Of a stretch of DNA of 64,000 nucleotides, positions 54,068 to 62,460 are shown piece after piece. Below the pieces are notes generated by a model that was not told the DNA's origin, made no database searches, and worked only from the letters and a program-made list of their open reading frames with translations. Position 1 is the stretch's first letter, and each line of letters begins with the position of its first letter. A program made the translations under genes and the position numbers. The stretch comes from RH-AL1 sp965277355 (GTDB lineage Bacteria; Pseudomonadota; Alphaproteobacteria; Rhizobiales; Beijerinckiaceae): the NCBI GenBank assembly GCA_965277355.1, contig CBDICN010000001.1:1364001-1428000 (forward strand), read 5' to 3'.

Positions 54068-55179
54068 CGCGTCGCTTGCTCGGCCGCGACGGTCTCGCCG
54101 TCGATGAAGCGCTCGGTCCGCAGCCGGGCCTCGGCATCGGTGAACTGCTGAGGCGGCGACTTCATGAAGTAGCTCGACGGCTCGATCAGCGCGCCGGCAA
54201 GGCCGCGATCAAGCCCGAGCTTGACGCAACGGATCGCGTCGATGACGACGCCGGCCGAATTGGGCGAGTCCCAAACCTCGAGTTTCAGCTCGATGGCGAG
54301 CGGTGTGTTGCCGAACCCGGTGCCCTCAAGCCGTATGTAGGCCCATTTGCGGTCGCTCAGCCACTCGACGTAGTCGCTCGGACCCACGTGGACGTCGCGA
54401 GGCTCCGGCGGTGTCGCCAGCTGGCTCATGACGGACTGCGTCTTCGAGATTTTCTTCGAGGTGAGCCGCTCGCGCTCCAGCATGTTCTTGAAGTCGGTGT
54501 TGCCGCCGAAGTTGAGCTGGAAGGTGCGATCGAGGCGCACGCCACGATCCTCGAAGAGGTTTGCGAGCACACGATGGACGATCGTCGCGCCGACCTGGCT
54601 CTTGATGTCGTCCCCGATGATCGGAAGCCCGGCGTCCCTGAAACGAGCCTCCCATTCGGGCGTCGAGGCGAGGAACACCGGCATGCAGTTGACGTAGCCG
54701 CAGCCGGCCGCGAGCGCCTCCCCGGCGTAGAACTCCGCCGCCTTCTGCGAGCCGACCGGCAGGAAGGAGACGACGACCTCGGCGCGCGCCAGACGCAGGG
54801 CGGCCACGACGTCGACAGCGGCAGCATCCGACTGGGCGATCTCGTCACGCGTGTATTGGCCGAGCCCGTCGAGCGTCGGCCCGCGCTCGACCACGATGCC
54901 GGTCTTGCCGACGCGCGCGAAGCGGATCGTGTTGTTGGGCGCGGCGAAGACCGCGTCGGCGAGATCGCAGCCCACCTTGGCCGCGGAAACGTCGAAGGCC
55001 GCGACGATCTCGATGTCGCGGATCGCGTAGCCGCCGAGAACAGAGTGCATCAGGCCGGGGATCGTTTCGGCAGGGTCCGCATCCGCGTAAAACCCGAGGC
55101 CTTGAAGCAGCGACGATGCGCAATTCCCGATGCCGATGAGCGCGACACGTATCTTTTGATGGATTTTCTGTTGTGTCAC
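54064..55179 (-). CDS. ino1: Myo-inositol-1-phosphate (inositol-3-phosphate) synthase
   Basis: This 371-residue NAD-dependent enzyme isomerises glucose 6-phosphate to inositol 3-phosphate, the committed step to inositol. The Rossmann loop is GIGNCASSLLQG (about residues 16-27). FLPVGSQKAAEFYAGEAL and GDDIKSQVGATIVHR are family motifs, and NFGGNTDFKN leads into the catalytic domain. The length and lack of long inserts match the short bacterial/archaeal/actinobacterial form. It opens the minus arm of the cassette; its end overlaps the phosphatase start (ATGA). Confidence 0.93.
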   Translation of the reverse strand: MTQQKIHQKIRVALIGIGNCASSLLQGLGFYADADPAETIPGLMHSVLGGYAIRDIEIVAAFDVSAAKVGCDLADAVFAAPNNTIRFARVGKTGIVVERGPTLDGLGQYTRDEIAQSDAAAVDVVAALRLARAEVVVSFLPVGSQKAAEFYAGEALAAGCGYVNCMPVFLASTPEWEARFRDAGLPIIGDDIKSQVGATIVHRVLANLFEDRGVRLDRTFQLNFGGNTDFKNMLERERLTSKKISKTQSVMSQLATPPEPRDVHVGPSDYVEWLSDRKWAYIRLEGTGFGNTPLAIELKLEVWDSPNSAGVVIDAIRCVKLGLDRGLAGALIEPSSYFMKSPPQQFTDAEARLRTERFIDGETVAAEQATR

Positions 55180-55238
55180 CGAGCGCGAGCCTGAACTTAC
55201 ATGCTGCGCACGTTGAAGAAGGCGGCCCGAAAAAGCAA

Positions 55239-55273
55239 CCTTTCATCCGACACCGACAGGGATCGGTGAAAGG
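55239..55273. promoter_or_regulatory. Inverted repeat in the ino1/DUF429 intergenic region
   Basis: CACCGA and TCGGTG (55251-55256, 55263-55268) pair perfectly around six bases, and the flanks CCTTTCA (55239-55245) and TGAAAGG (55267-55273) also pair. It lies 60 to 94 bases upstream of ino1 and about 170 before the DUF429 gene. It may be an operator or a leader hairpin for the inositol arm of the cassette. Confidence 0.4.
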
Positions 55274-55443
55274 CTGGACGATGGATGCGGCGGCTGCTCA
55301 ACCCTGATTGAGCGACGTGCGTCCCCCCTAAGGTCCAAGTCTCACCGTCATGTCTTTTCATGATCCGTTCTCGATGACGCTCGTGCGAGTCGCCGCTCGC
55401 ATCTCGATCTCTGACGGTTCGGTTCTCTGCGAAAAAGGGGCGC

Positions 55444-56241
55444 ATGACGCAGATCAATCTCATCGGGTTCGACTCGGCCTGGAGCGACGCCAACAAGGGA
55501 GCGGTCTGCGCCTGTCGGCTGGAGGACGGCCGTTGCGCGACGTTCCGCGCGCCGCGCGTGGCCGACTTCGAAGAGGCGGCAGCAGCGATCAAGGCCTGGC
55601 ACGGCGCGGACGATCTCACGCTCGTCGCGATCGACCAGCCGACGATCGTCCCAAACCAAACCAGGATGCGTCCGGTCGAACGGGTGGTCGCCTCCGTCAT
55701 GAGCTGGAGCGGCGGCGCGGTCCAGCCGGCGTATCGCGAAAGGACGCCGCTGTTCGGCGAAGAGGCGCCGATCTGGCGATTTCTCAAGGCGCTCGATTTC
55801 ACGGACGACCCGGAGGCGGTGGCGAAGGCCTCGCGCGGCGGCTTCGTCATGGAGGTCTGTCCCGCGCTGGCGCTGCTCAGCCTGGAGCCGGCCTTCGCCG
55901 CCGCCGGACGCCTGGGGCCGCGCTACAATCCGACTCGCAAGACCTTCTCGCAGGATGCTTGGCGCATGGTCTGCCTGGCGGCGGAGCGCGAGGCGCGCCG
56001 TCTCGCCCTTCCCGACGCGGCCGACTGGTGCGCGGGGCTCGACCGCGGCGCCCGGCCGACCAAGGCGACGCAGGACCGGCTCGATGCCCTCCTCTGCCTG
56101 TTGATCGCGGTCCGTTGGCACCGCGAGCGCGACGGCTGCGTGATGATCGGCGATCTCGCGACCGGCTACATCGTCGCGCCGGTCTCGCCGGCGATCCGCC
56201 CGCACCTCGAGAGGGCACGCGGAGACGTCGCGTTGCGCTGA
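55444..56241 (+). CDS. DUF429 domain-containing protein
   Basis: This 265-residue protein begins with INLIGFDSAWSDANKGAVCAC, the acidic first strand of the DUF429 fold (an RNase H-like family). Further conserved points are VAIDQPTIVPN, CPALALLSLEP and TQDRLDALLCLLIAVRW, with Asp residues suitable for metal binding. A nuclease activity is possible but unshown. It has no clear tie to the cassette, from which it is transcribed divergently. ATG 55444 follows AAAAAGGGG. Confidence 0.85.
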   Translation: MTQINLIGFDSAWSDANKGAVCACRLEDGRCATFRAPRVADFEEAAAAIKAWHGADDLTLVAIDQPTIVPNQTRMRPVERVVASVMSWSGGAVQPAYRERTPLFGEEAPIWRFLKALDFTDDPEAVAKASRGGFVMEVCPALALLSLEPAFAAAGRLGPRYNPTRKTFSQDAWRMVCLAAEREARRLALPDAADWCAGLDRGARPTKATQDRLDALLCLLIAVRWHRERDGCVMIGDLATGYIVAPVSPAIRPHLERARGDVALR

Positions 56242-56255
56242 ACTCGGGCGACGCC

Positions 56256-57467
56256 TCACTCCGCCGCCTCCGCCAGCAGCGCGGCGAGGCGGTGCGGCTC
56301 GTGTGGGAAGCCGGCGCGGATCCACGCCGCCTGCAGGCGCTTCAGCGCCTCTCCGAGCGGCGGCCCGGCCGCAATGCCGCGCGCGATGAGGTCGGCGCCC
56401 GAGAACGGCAGCCGCGGTTCCGGCGTGTCGCGCAGGAAGGTGGCCGCGTCACGCCACCCGGCGTCGCCCGGCGCGGCGCGGCTCTCCGCCCACGCGAGGT
56501 GGAGCGCATCGAGGGCTCCATGGCGCCCCAGGTCGAACAGCAGCTCGCGCAGAAGCCGCGGCGGTGGCGCTACGTCGAGCCCATGCAGGCGGCATAGGCC
56601 GAGGGTCGCGCGCTCGAGCCGCGAGGCTTGCGCATTTGAGAGGCGCAATGCATCGCGCAGCCGCGCGGCATCCTCGGGCACGATGGCGGCGACGGCGGCG
56701 AGCCGCGCCATCGCGTCGGCCTCGGGGAGGATCGCGACGAGCCGCTCCAGCCGCGCGGATTGCGGCGCCGCCTGCACCAGCGGGCCGAGCAGACCGGCAT
56801 CGGCCATCGCCCGCGTGACGTCGATGCGGCGGCTCGAGAGCAGCTTGAGGAGCTCCTGTCGGACTCGTTCCCGCGACAGCCGGGCGAGACCGGCCCGCTC
56901 GGCGATCGCGGCGGCGAGCCCGGCCTCGTCCAGCGGACCTTCGGCGTATTCGGCGGAGAAGCGGAAGAAGCGCAGCACGCGGAGGAAATCCTCGCGGATG
57001 CGAGTCGCCGGATCGCCGATGAAGCGGACCCGGCGCGCGGCGAGATCGTCGAGGCCACCGGCGTAGTCGTGCACCGCGCCGTCGCGGCCGACGGACAGCG
57101 CGTTGATGGCGAAGTCGCGGCGCAGCGCATCGCGCGCGAAGTCGCGGCCGAAGCGGATCGTGGCGTGGCGTCCGTCGGTCTCGACGTCCTCGCGCAGCGT
57201 CGTCACCTCGAACGGCCGACCCTCGACCAGCAGCGTCACGGTGCCGTGCGCGAGGCCCGTCTCGATCACCCGCAGGCCGGCCTTCCTCGCACGGGCGGTG
57301 ACGACGGCGGGAAGAGCGGTGGTGGTGATGTCGTGGTCGCTGACGGGCCGGTCCATCAGCGCGTTGCGCACCGCGCCGCCGACGACCCGCGCTTCCTCGG
57401 ACTCGCCGTCGAGCAGACCGAGAACCTGGGCCAGCTGAGGGTGCGCGAGCAGCGCCGCGACGCTCAC
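56256..57467 (-). CDS. CCA tRNA nucleotidyltransferase
   Basis: This 403-residue enzyme adds or repairs the 3' CCA of tRNAs. The nucleotidyltransferase motif is VVGGAVRNALMDRPVSDHD, where the DHD aspartates bind metal. RRDFAINALSV and the RIREDFLRVLRFFRF segment of the neck domain follow. Some members act as poly(A) polymerases, but this form is typical of the alphaproteobacterial CCA enzyme. The start is GTG 57467, overlapping the small membrane protein's stop by 4 bases. Confidence 0.93.
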   Translation of the reverse strand: MSVAALLAHPQLAQVLGLLDGESEEARVVGGAVRNALMDRPVSDHDITTTALPAVVTARARKAGLRVIETGLAHGTVTLLVEGRPFEVTTLREDVETDGRHATIRFGRDFARDALRRDFAINALSVGRDGAVHDYAGGLDDLAARRVRFIGDPATRIREDFLRVLRFFRFSAEYAEGPLDEAGLAAAIAERAGLARLSRERVRQELLKLLSSRRIDVTRAMADAGLLGPLVQAAPQSARLERLVAILPEADAMARLAAVAAIVPEDAARLRDALRLSNAQASRLERATLGLCRLHGLDVAPPPRLLRELLFDLGRHGALDALHLAWAESRAAPGDAGWRDAATFLRDTPEPRLPFSGADLIARGIAAGPPLGEALKRLQAAWIRAGFPHEPHRLAALLAEAAE

Positions 57468-57727
57468 TTGATGTGTCCCGGCACGATCCGCCCGTCCTCG
57501 ATGTGCGCCGGGACATAGTCGCCTTCGTGCCGGGGCGCGAGGAACCCGACGACGACGATGCTGCCCACCGCCAGCACGAGCCCGCTCAGCACCAGCGGCA
57601 CCACCACGCCCCGGCGCCAGCGCTCCACGGTGAAGGGATCGATCAGTTGCACGAGCAGGAAGAGCACGTAGAGCGCGAAGGGGATCGTGAAGAAGATGAG
57701 CGGTTCGGCGAAGGCGCGGGCCATCAT
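57464..57727 (-). CDS. DUF6111 family small membrane protein
   Basis: This 87-residue protein has two membrane helices (about residues 8-28 and 40-60) and a soluble tail YVPAHIEDGRIVPGHIK. This fits DUF6111, commonly encoded just before the CCA enzyme in Rhizobiales; the function is unknown. Two consecutive ATGs (57727 and 57724) open the frame, and the first was used. No good ribosome site is visible, so the start is less sure than the identity. Confidence 0.8.
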   Translation of the reverse strand: MMARAFAEPLIFFTIPFALYVLFLLVQLIDPFTVERWRRGVVVPLVLSGLVLAVGSIVVVGFLAPRHEGDYVPAHIEDGRIVPGHIK

Positions 57728-57859
57728 GTACCAGGGGGTTGGGACCGGTTGCGGCGTGCGGGTCCCGCGAGGAGCACATCTCGCGTGATCGCAAGGCGCG
57801 TCACGACCAAGGATAGGGCGCGGCCGCAGTCCCGTCATCGTGCCGGCGAGAAGTCAGGA

Positions 57860-57873
57860 CCGACTCGCGTCGG
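57860..57873. terminator. Hairpin after the polyamine transporter operon
   Basis: CCGAC and GTCGG pair around TCGC, four bases beyond the stop of the solute-binding protein gene on the minus strand. The position suits the end of the four-gene transporter transcript, but there is no T-tract. Confidence 0.3.
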
Positions 57874-57877
57874 CTCG

Positions 57878-58906
57878 CTAACGCCGCAGCCGCGTCCAAA
57901 CCCGGTCGATCAGCTTGATCGCGGGCTCCGGACAGGTCGGCGTGAAAACGATCTTAAAGCCGGCCGGCACCTGAAGCTCCGGCGCGTTCTTCATCTCGTC
58001 GTCTAGGTAGCGCTCCGCGCCCTCGATCGGGCTCGCGTAATGCGTGAAATTGGCCGACAGCGCGCTGTTCTCCGGCTTCAGCATGAAGGCGATGAAGGCG
58101 CGGGCATTATCCGGGTCCTTCGCACCGGCGGGGATTGCCAGATTATCCGCCCAGCCGACGCCGCCCTCCTTCGGGAAAACGTAATGCACGTCCGGGTCGT
58201 TGCGGCGGGCGCGAGCGGCGTCGCCATTCCACACTTCCTGGATCCAGGTGTCCTGCGAGGACAACCGCTCGATGATGCCGTCCGAGGCGTAGACCTTGAC
58301 GCTCGGCGACTGCTTCTCGAGAAGGTCGTACACCTGCTTCATGTGCACGGCGTCGGTCTGGCAGGGCGGCATGCCGAGGTAGAGCTCGGCCAGCGACATT
58401 ACCTCCGTCGGCGCCGACATCATGCCGACCCTGCCCTTCGCCGCCGGCGGCGGCACGAACAGGAGCTTCAGCGAGTCGGCCGGCTCGTGCACGAACTTGG
58501 TGTTGACCGCGTAGGACGTGATGCCCCAGCCGAACGGGATCGTGTAGAGATTGCCCTTGTCCCAAGGCGCGCTCCGCCAGCGTTTGGCGATGTTGCCGTA
58601 GTCCGGCATCTTCGGCGCGTCGATCTGCTGAATGAGACGCTCGTCGATGAAGATCGGCACGAAGTCGGACGAGATCACGATGATGTCATAACCGCCAACG
58701 CCCGACTTCATTTTGGCCAGCAAGGTCTCGTTTGAATCGTAGGTGTCAACGGTGACCTTGATGCCGGTCTCCTTCTCGAACTTCGCGATGAGCTTCGGCG
58801 CCGTGTAGTCGGTCCAGTTGTAGATGAAGAGGTTGCCCGCGGCATGCGCGCTGGCTCCGGCGACTAGGAGGAAGGAGGCGGCGGACAGAACGCGGCGGAC
58901 GGGCAT
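57878..58906 (-). CDS. Polyamine-type ABC transporter substrate-binding protein
   Basis: This 342-residue periplasmic protein has a signal peptide (cleavage near AHA-AG) and begins the mature chain with NLFIYNWTDYTAPKLIAKFEK (shortened: NLFIYNWTDY), the PotD/PotF signature. DIIVISSDFVP and WADNLAIPAGAKDPDNA are also typical. It should capture spermidine, putrescine or a related cation. It is the last gene of the four-gene operon. Exact ligand cannot be told from sequence. Confidence 0.92.
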   Translation of the reverse strand: MPVRRVLSAASFLLVAGASAHAAGNLFIYNWTDYTAPKLIAKFEKETGIKVTVDTYDSNETLLAKMKSGVGGYDIIVISSDFVPIFIDERLIQQIDAPKMPDYGNIAKRWRSAPWDKGNLYTIPFGWGITSYAVNTKFVHEPADSLKLLFVPPPAAKGRVGMMSAPTEVMSLAELYLGMPPCQTDAVHMKQVYDLLEKQSPSVKVYASDGIIERLSSQDTWIQEVWNGDAARARRNDPDVHYVFPKEGGVGWADNLAIPAGAKDPDNARAFIAFMLKPENSALSANFTHYASPIEGAERYLDDEMKNAPELQVPAGFKIVFTPTCPEPAIKLIDRVWTRLRR

Positions 58907-58916
58907 TGTGAAGCCT

Positions 58917-59720
58917 CTAGGCGGCGGGACGACGGTTCGCCAGCACGTAGGCCAGCACCACGGCGACGATCGAGACGAGCAGCAGCAGCGTCGCGGCGGC
59001 ATTGGCCTCCGGCGTCACGCCGACCCGCAGCATCGAGTAGAGATAAACCGGCAGCGTGGTGGCGCCGGCCGGCGCCACCATCAGCGTGATCAGGAAATCG
59101 TCGAGCGAGACCACGAAGGCGAGCGTCGCGCCGGCGACGATCGCCGGCATCAGGAGCGGCAGGGTGATGCGCCGGAACACGTCCCAGCGGCCGCCGTAGA
59201 GATCGAAGCCGGCATCCTCCACGTCGCGCGGCATCTCGCGCAGCCGGGCGCGGATCGGCAGCAGCGCGAACGGGATGCAGAACACGATATGCGCGATCAC
59301 GACGTTGCCGAGCCCGGCATGGAGGTGGATCGCCTGAAAGAAGACGAGACTGGCGATGGCCGTCACGATCTCCGGCGCGATCAGCGGGAGCGCCACCAGC
59401 GCCTCGCCGCCGGAGCGGCCGGGGAAGCGCGCGCCGCGCTCGAAGGCGAGCGCCGCCGGAATCGAGAGCAGCGTCGAGACCGGGGCGGCGATGGCGGCGA
59501 CGACGAGGCTGTTCAGCGCCGCGCGGCGCAGGTCCTCGTTGGCGAGCGCCTTGCCGAACCAGTGCGTGGTGAAGCCGCTCCAGATCAGCGCGAGCCGATT
59601 GGCATTGAAGGCGAACGCGATCAGCACGAGGAGCGGCAGGTAGAGGAACGCCAGCACGGCCCATGTCACGAGGCCGAGTTCCGGCATGCGTCGCCAGTCG
59701 AAGCCTCGCGAGCGGCTCAC
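58917..59720 (-). CDS. Polyamine-type ABC transporter permease (PotC/PotI-like)
   Basis: This 267-residue permease has about six membrane helices and the EAA loop region DAGFDLYGGRWDVFRRITLP, which contacts the ATPase. It begins with basic residues before the first helix (VTWAVLAFLYLPLLVLIAFA). The length matches PotC/PotI. GTG 59720 overlaps the stop of the other permease by 4 bases. It is expected to pair with the second permease as a heterodimer in the inner membrane. Confidence 0.93.
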   Translation of the reverse strand: MSRSRGFDWRRMPELGLVTWAVLAFLYLPLLVLIAFAFNANRLALIWSGFTTHWFGKALANEDLRRAALNSLVVAAIAAPVSTLLSIPAALAFERGARFPGRSGGEALVALPLIAPEIVTAIASLVFFQAIHLHAGLGNVVIAHIVFCIPFALLPIRARLREMPRDVEDAGFDLYGGRWDVFRRITLPLLMPAIVAGATLAFVVSLDDFLITLMVAPAGATTLPVYLYSMLRVGVTPEANAAATLLLLVSIVAVVLAYVLANRRPAA

Positions 59721-60622
59721 GACGGGGCCGCACGCAAGGTATGGCGCCGCGCGTTCCACACCAGGGCGCCGAGCACGAAGACCATCAGGATCATCGACAG
59801 GGCGGCGCCGAAGGACCAGTCCCGCGCGGTCGAGAACTGCTGCTGGATGAGGCTGCCGATCATCAGGTTCTTGCCGCCGCCGAGCACGTCGGGAGCGAGG
59901 AAAGAGCCAAGCACCGGCACGAAGGTCAGAAGCACGCCGGCGGCGATGCCGGGACGCGCCAGTGGCCAGACGATGCGAGCCATCACCGACGCACGCCCGG
60001 CGTAAAGGTCGTGCGCGGCCTCGACGAGGCGCGGGTCGACCTTCTCCAACGCGGCGTAGATCGGCAGCACGGTGAACGGCAGGCTTGAGGACACCAGGCC
60101 GAGCAGGATCGCACTTTCGGTGTAGAGCAGCGTCAGCGGTGCATCGATGACATGGAGCGCCCGCAGCACCTGGTTGATGAGCCCCTCGTCTCGCAACAGC
60201 AGCACCCAACAATAGGTGCGGATCAGGAGATTGGTCCAGAACGGGATCGTGACGAGCAGGACCAGCAGCTGCCGCGCGCGCGGGCCGCGCGTCGCCATGT
60301 ACCAGGCCATCGGTAGGCCGAGTGCGACGCAGATCGCCGTGGTCAACGCGGCCTGGACAACCGATCGGGCGAAGATGCGCAAGTAGGTGTCGTCGAACAC
60401 GAGCTGGTCATCGAGGTCGCGGTCGTAGAGCACGTGGACGTAGGACGCGAGCGTGAACGGCCGAGTCGCGCCGCCGTAGGGCGACGGTGTGAGGAACGAC
60501 GTCACCAGCGCGATCGCCATCGGCAGCAGCATGAAGACGACGATCGTCGCGAGCGCGGGCGCCGCGAGCGCGAGAGCGCGGGCGGCGCTCCATCGCCTGG
60601 CCGCCGTCGCCGGCGGGCTCAT
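59717..60622 (-). CDS. Polyamine-type ABC transporter permease (PotB/PotH-like)
   Basis: This 301-residue permease has six or so membrane helices, a periplasmic loop after helix 1 (SYVHVLYDRDLDDQLVF) and the EAA loop EAAHDLYAGRASVMARIVWP. PFWTNLLIRTYCW and GLVSSSLPFTVLPIYAALE are typical of PotB/PotH. ATG 60622 overlaps the end of the ATPase gene by 4 bases. It works with the ATPase and second permease encoded on either side. Confidence 0.93.
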   Translation of the reverse strand: MSPPATAARRWSAARALALAAPALATIVVFMLLPMAIALVTSFLTPSPYGGATRPFTLASYVHVLYDRDLDDQLVFDDTYLRIFARSVVQAALTTAICVALGLPMAWYMATRGPRARQLLVLLVTIPFWTNLLIRTYCWVLLLRDEGLINQVLRALHVIDAPLTLLYTESAILLGLVSSSLPFTVLPIYAALEKVDPRLVEAAHDLYAGRASVMARIVWPLARPGIAAGVLLTFVPVLGSFLAPDVLGGGKNLMIGSLIQQQFSTARDWSFGAALSMILMVFVLGALVWNARRHTLRAAPS

Positions 60623-61725
60623 GCGGCAAGCGGCAGCAATGCCGCGCGCGGAAGGCGACAGGAGACCCGATCGCCCAGGGCGAGACCGCTCGGCAGGTCG
60701 TCGCGCTCGGCGGTGAGCGTCTCCCCGCTCTCGAGGGCGACGAGGCACAGCGAGCGGACGCCGCGATAGGCAAGCTCGACCACCCGGCCGGCGAGATCGG
60801 CTTGGGCGTCGCGGGTCACCTCGACCTGCTCCGGGCGAATGGCGGCGAACGGCGCATCGAGCCCGGCCAGCGCGCCGGGTAGCACGTTGGCCCCCATGAA
60901 GGCCGCGACGAAGCGGCACGTCGGATGCCGGTAGATCTCGCTCGGCGATCCGACCTGTCTGATATGGCCGCCGTCCATCACCGCGATGCGGTCGGACAGC
61001 GACAGCGCCTCTTCCTGGTCGTGCGTGACAAGTAAAAAAGTGATCCCGCTCTCACGCTGGATGCGTTTCAGCTCGACCTGCATGCCCCGACGCAGTTGCA
61101 CGTCGAGCGCGGAGAGCGGCTCGTCGAGCAGCAGCAGCGCCGGCCGCGGCGCCAGCGCGCGGGCGAGCGCGACGCGCTGCTGTTGACCACCCGAAAGCGC
61201 CGACGGTCGGCGTCCCGCCATCGCCTCGAGCCTCACCAGCCGCAAGACCGCAGTGACCCGCTCGGCGACGGCGGCGCCGCCAAGGCCCTGCCGCTCGAGG
61301 CCGAAGGCCACGTTCTTGGCGACGCTCATGTGCGGGAACAGGGCGTAGGACTGGAAGACGATGTTGACCGGCCGTCGGTTCGGCGGATCGTCGAGAATCG
61401 GCTTGCCGGCGATCGACACGGAGCCGACCTCCGGGGTCTCGAAGCCGGCGAGGAGACGCAGGAGCGTGGTCTTGCCGCAGCCCGACGGACCGAGCAACGT
61501 GAAGAACTCGCCCGCCGCGATGGCGAGCGACACGTCGGCGAGCGCTATCACCGCTCCGGCGGCGAACGTCTTGGTGACGCCCTCGATTTGGACGAAAGCC
61601 GCTCCGTCAATCGGCAACGTCGCCGAGCGCGCGACGGCTGCGCGGATCGGCGGCGTGCCGACGACCACCTCGCCTTGCCTCCGCGCGAGGCGGTGGGCAC
61701 GGCGACCGAAAATCGAGATGTCCAC
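60619..61725 (-). CDS. Polyamine-type ABC transporter ATP-binding protein (PotA/PotG-like)
   Basis: This 368-residue ATPase has Walker A GPSGCGKTT, Q-loop FQSYALFPH, signature LSGGQQQR, Walker B LLLLDEPLSALD and switch LVTHDQEEAL, all canonical. A C-terminal TOBE domain (about 285-368) is present. The N terminus carries about 45 extra residues before the ABC domain (DGAAFVQIEGVTKTF), so the true start may lie further in; GTG 61725 is the most upstream candidate used here. It is the first gene of the operon. Confidence 0.93.
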   Translation of the reverse strand: MDISIFGRRAHRLARRQGEVVVGTPPIRAAVARSATLPIDGAAFVQIEGVTKTFAAGAVIALADVSLAIAAGEFFTLLGPSGCGKTTLLRLLAGFETPEVGSVSIAGKPILDDPPNRRPVNIVFQSYALFPHMSVAKNVAFGLERQGLGGAAVAERVTAVLRLVRLEAMAGRRPSALSGGQQQRVALARALAPRPALLLLDEPLSALDVQLRRGMQVELKRIQRESGITFLLVTHDQEEALSLSDRIAVMDGGHIRQVGSPSEIYRHPTCRFVAAFMGANVLPGALAGLDAPFAAIRPEQVEVTRDAQADLAGRVVELAYRGVRSLCLVALESGETLTAERDDLPSGLALGDRVSCRLPRAALLPLAA

Positions 61726-61883
61726 GCTGCCGATCGTCCTCCTGAAGACCCGTGGCGAAGCCTGCCACGCTCCGCCAGCGACGATCGAGCACGGTTTGTG
61801 CCGGAGAGGTCAAGCCCACTGACCGAGTTCAGCACCTATGAGACGCCTTCCAGGCAAGGTTGTTGGGCGCGGCCCTCGTCCGG

Positions 61884-62306
61884 TCAGGCAAGCGACGCTT
61901 CGAGTGTGATGGTCGCGTTGAAGAGCTTCGAGATCGGGCAATTTTCCTTGGTCGCCTTGGCGATCTCCTGGAAGGCGGCGTTGTCGATCTCGGGGATCTT
62001 TGCCTTCACGGTGAGGTGGACCGTCTTGATCGCGAAGCCGCCGCCGTCCTGCTCGAGTTCCACCTCGGACTTGGCGTCGATGTGGTCCGCGGTGAACCCT
62101 TTCTCGCCGAGCAACAGCGACATCGCCATCGCGTAGCAGCTCGCGTGCGCCGCTCCGACCAGTTCCTCGGGGTTGGTGCCGGGCTTCCCCTCGAAGCGGG
62201 TATTGAAGCCGTAGGGCCGCTTCTCGATCGCGCCGCTCTTCGTAGACACGGCGCCCTTGCCGTCCTTGAGACCGCCTGCCCACGTGGCCGTACCAAAAGT
62301 CTTCAT
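61884..62306 (-). CDS. OsmC family peroxiredoxin
   Basis: This 140-residue protein is an OsmC-type thiol peroxidase that reduces organic and possibly hydrogen peroxides. The two reactive cysteines are in AAHASCYAMAM and ENCPISKLF, and EELVGAAHAS is the OsmC motif preceding the first. The length matches OsmC rather than the SufE-fused or YhfA forms. The ATG at 62306 has a strong GGAG ribosome site. Confidence 0.92.
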   Translation of the reverse strand: MKTFGTATWAGGLKDGKGAVSTKSGAIEKRPYGFNTRFEGKPGTNPEELVGAAHASCYAMAMSLLLGEKGFTADHIDAKSEVELEQDGGGFAIKTVHLTVKAKIPEIDNAAFQEIAKATKENCPISKLFNATITLEASLA

Positions 62307-62460
62307 TGCTTGTCTCCTTCCGAATGGGGCCGGCTTGCGCCGACGGACCGACGCTAATCCCTCGAAGCGGAGCCGGTTCGAGCCCCTCTCCCGCCAACCC
62401 GCGGAAGACAGGCGGTCGTTCCATATATGTTCGCCACCCGAATCGGGCTAGAGTGCCTCG

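Noticed and set aside
62355..62400. tRNA-like 3' end (GGTTCGAGCCCCTCTCCCGCCA)
   Set aside because: The T-arm-like sequence is not preceded by a D-arm, an anticodon stem or a pairing acceptor strand, so no tRNA can be folded.
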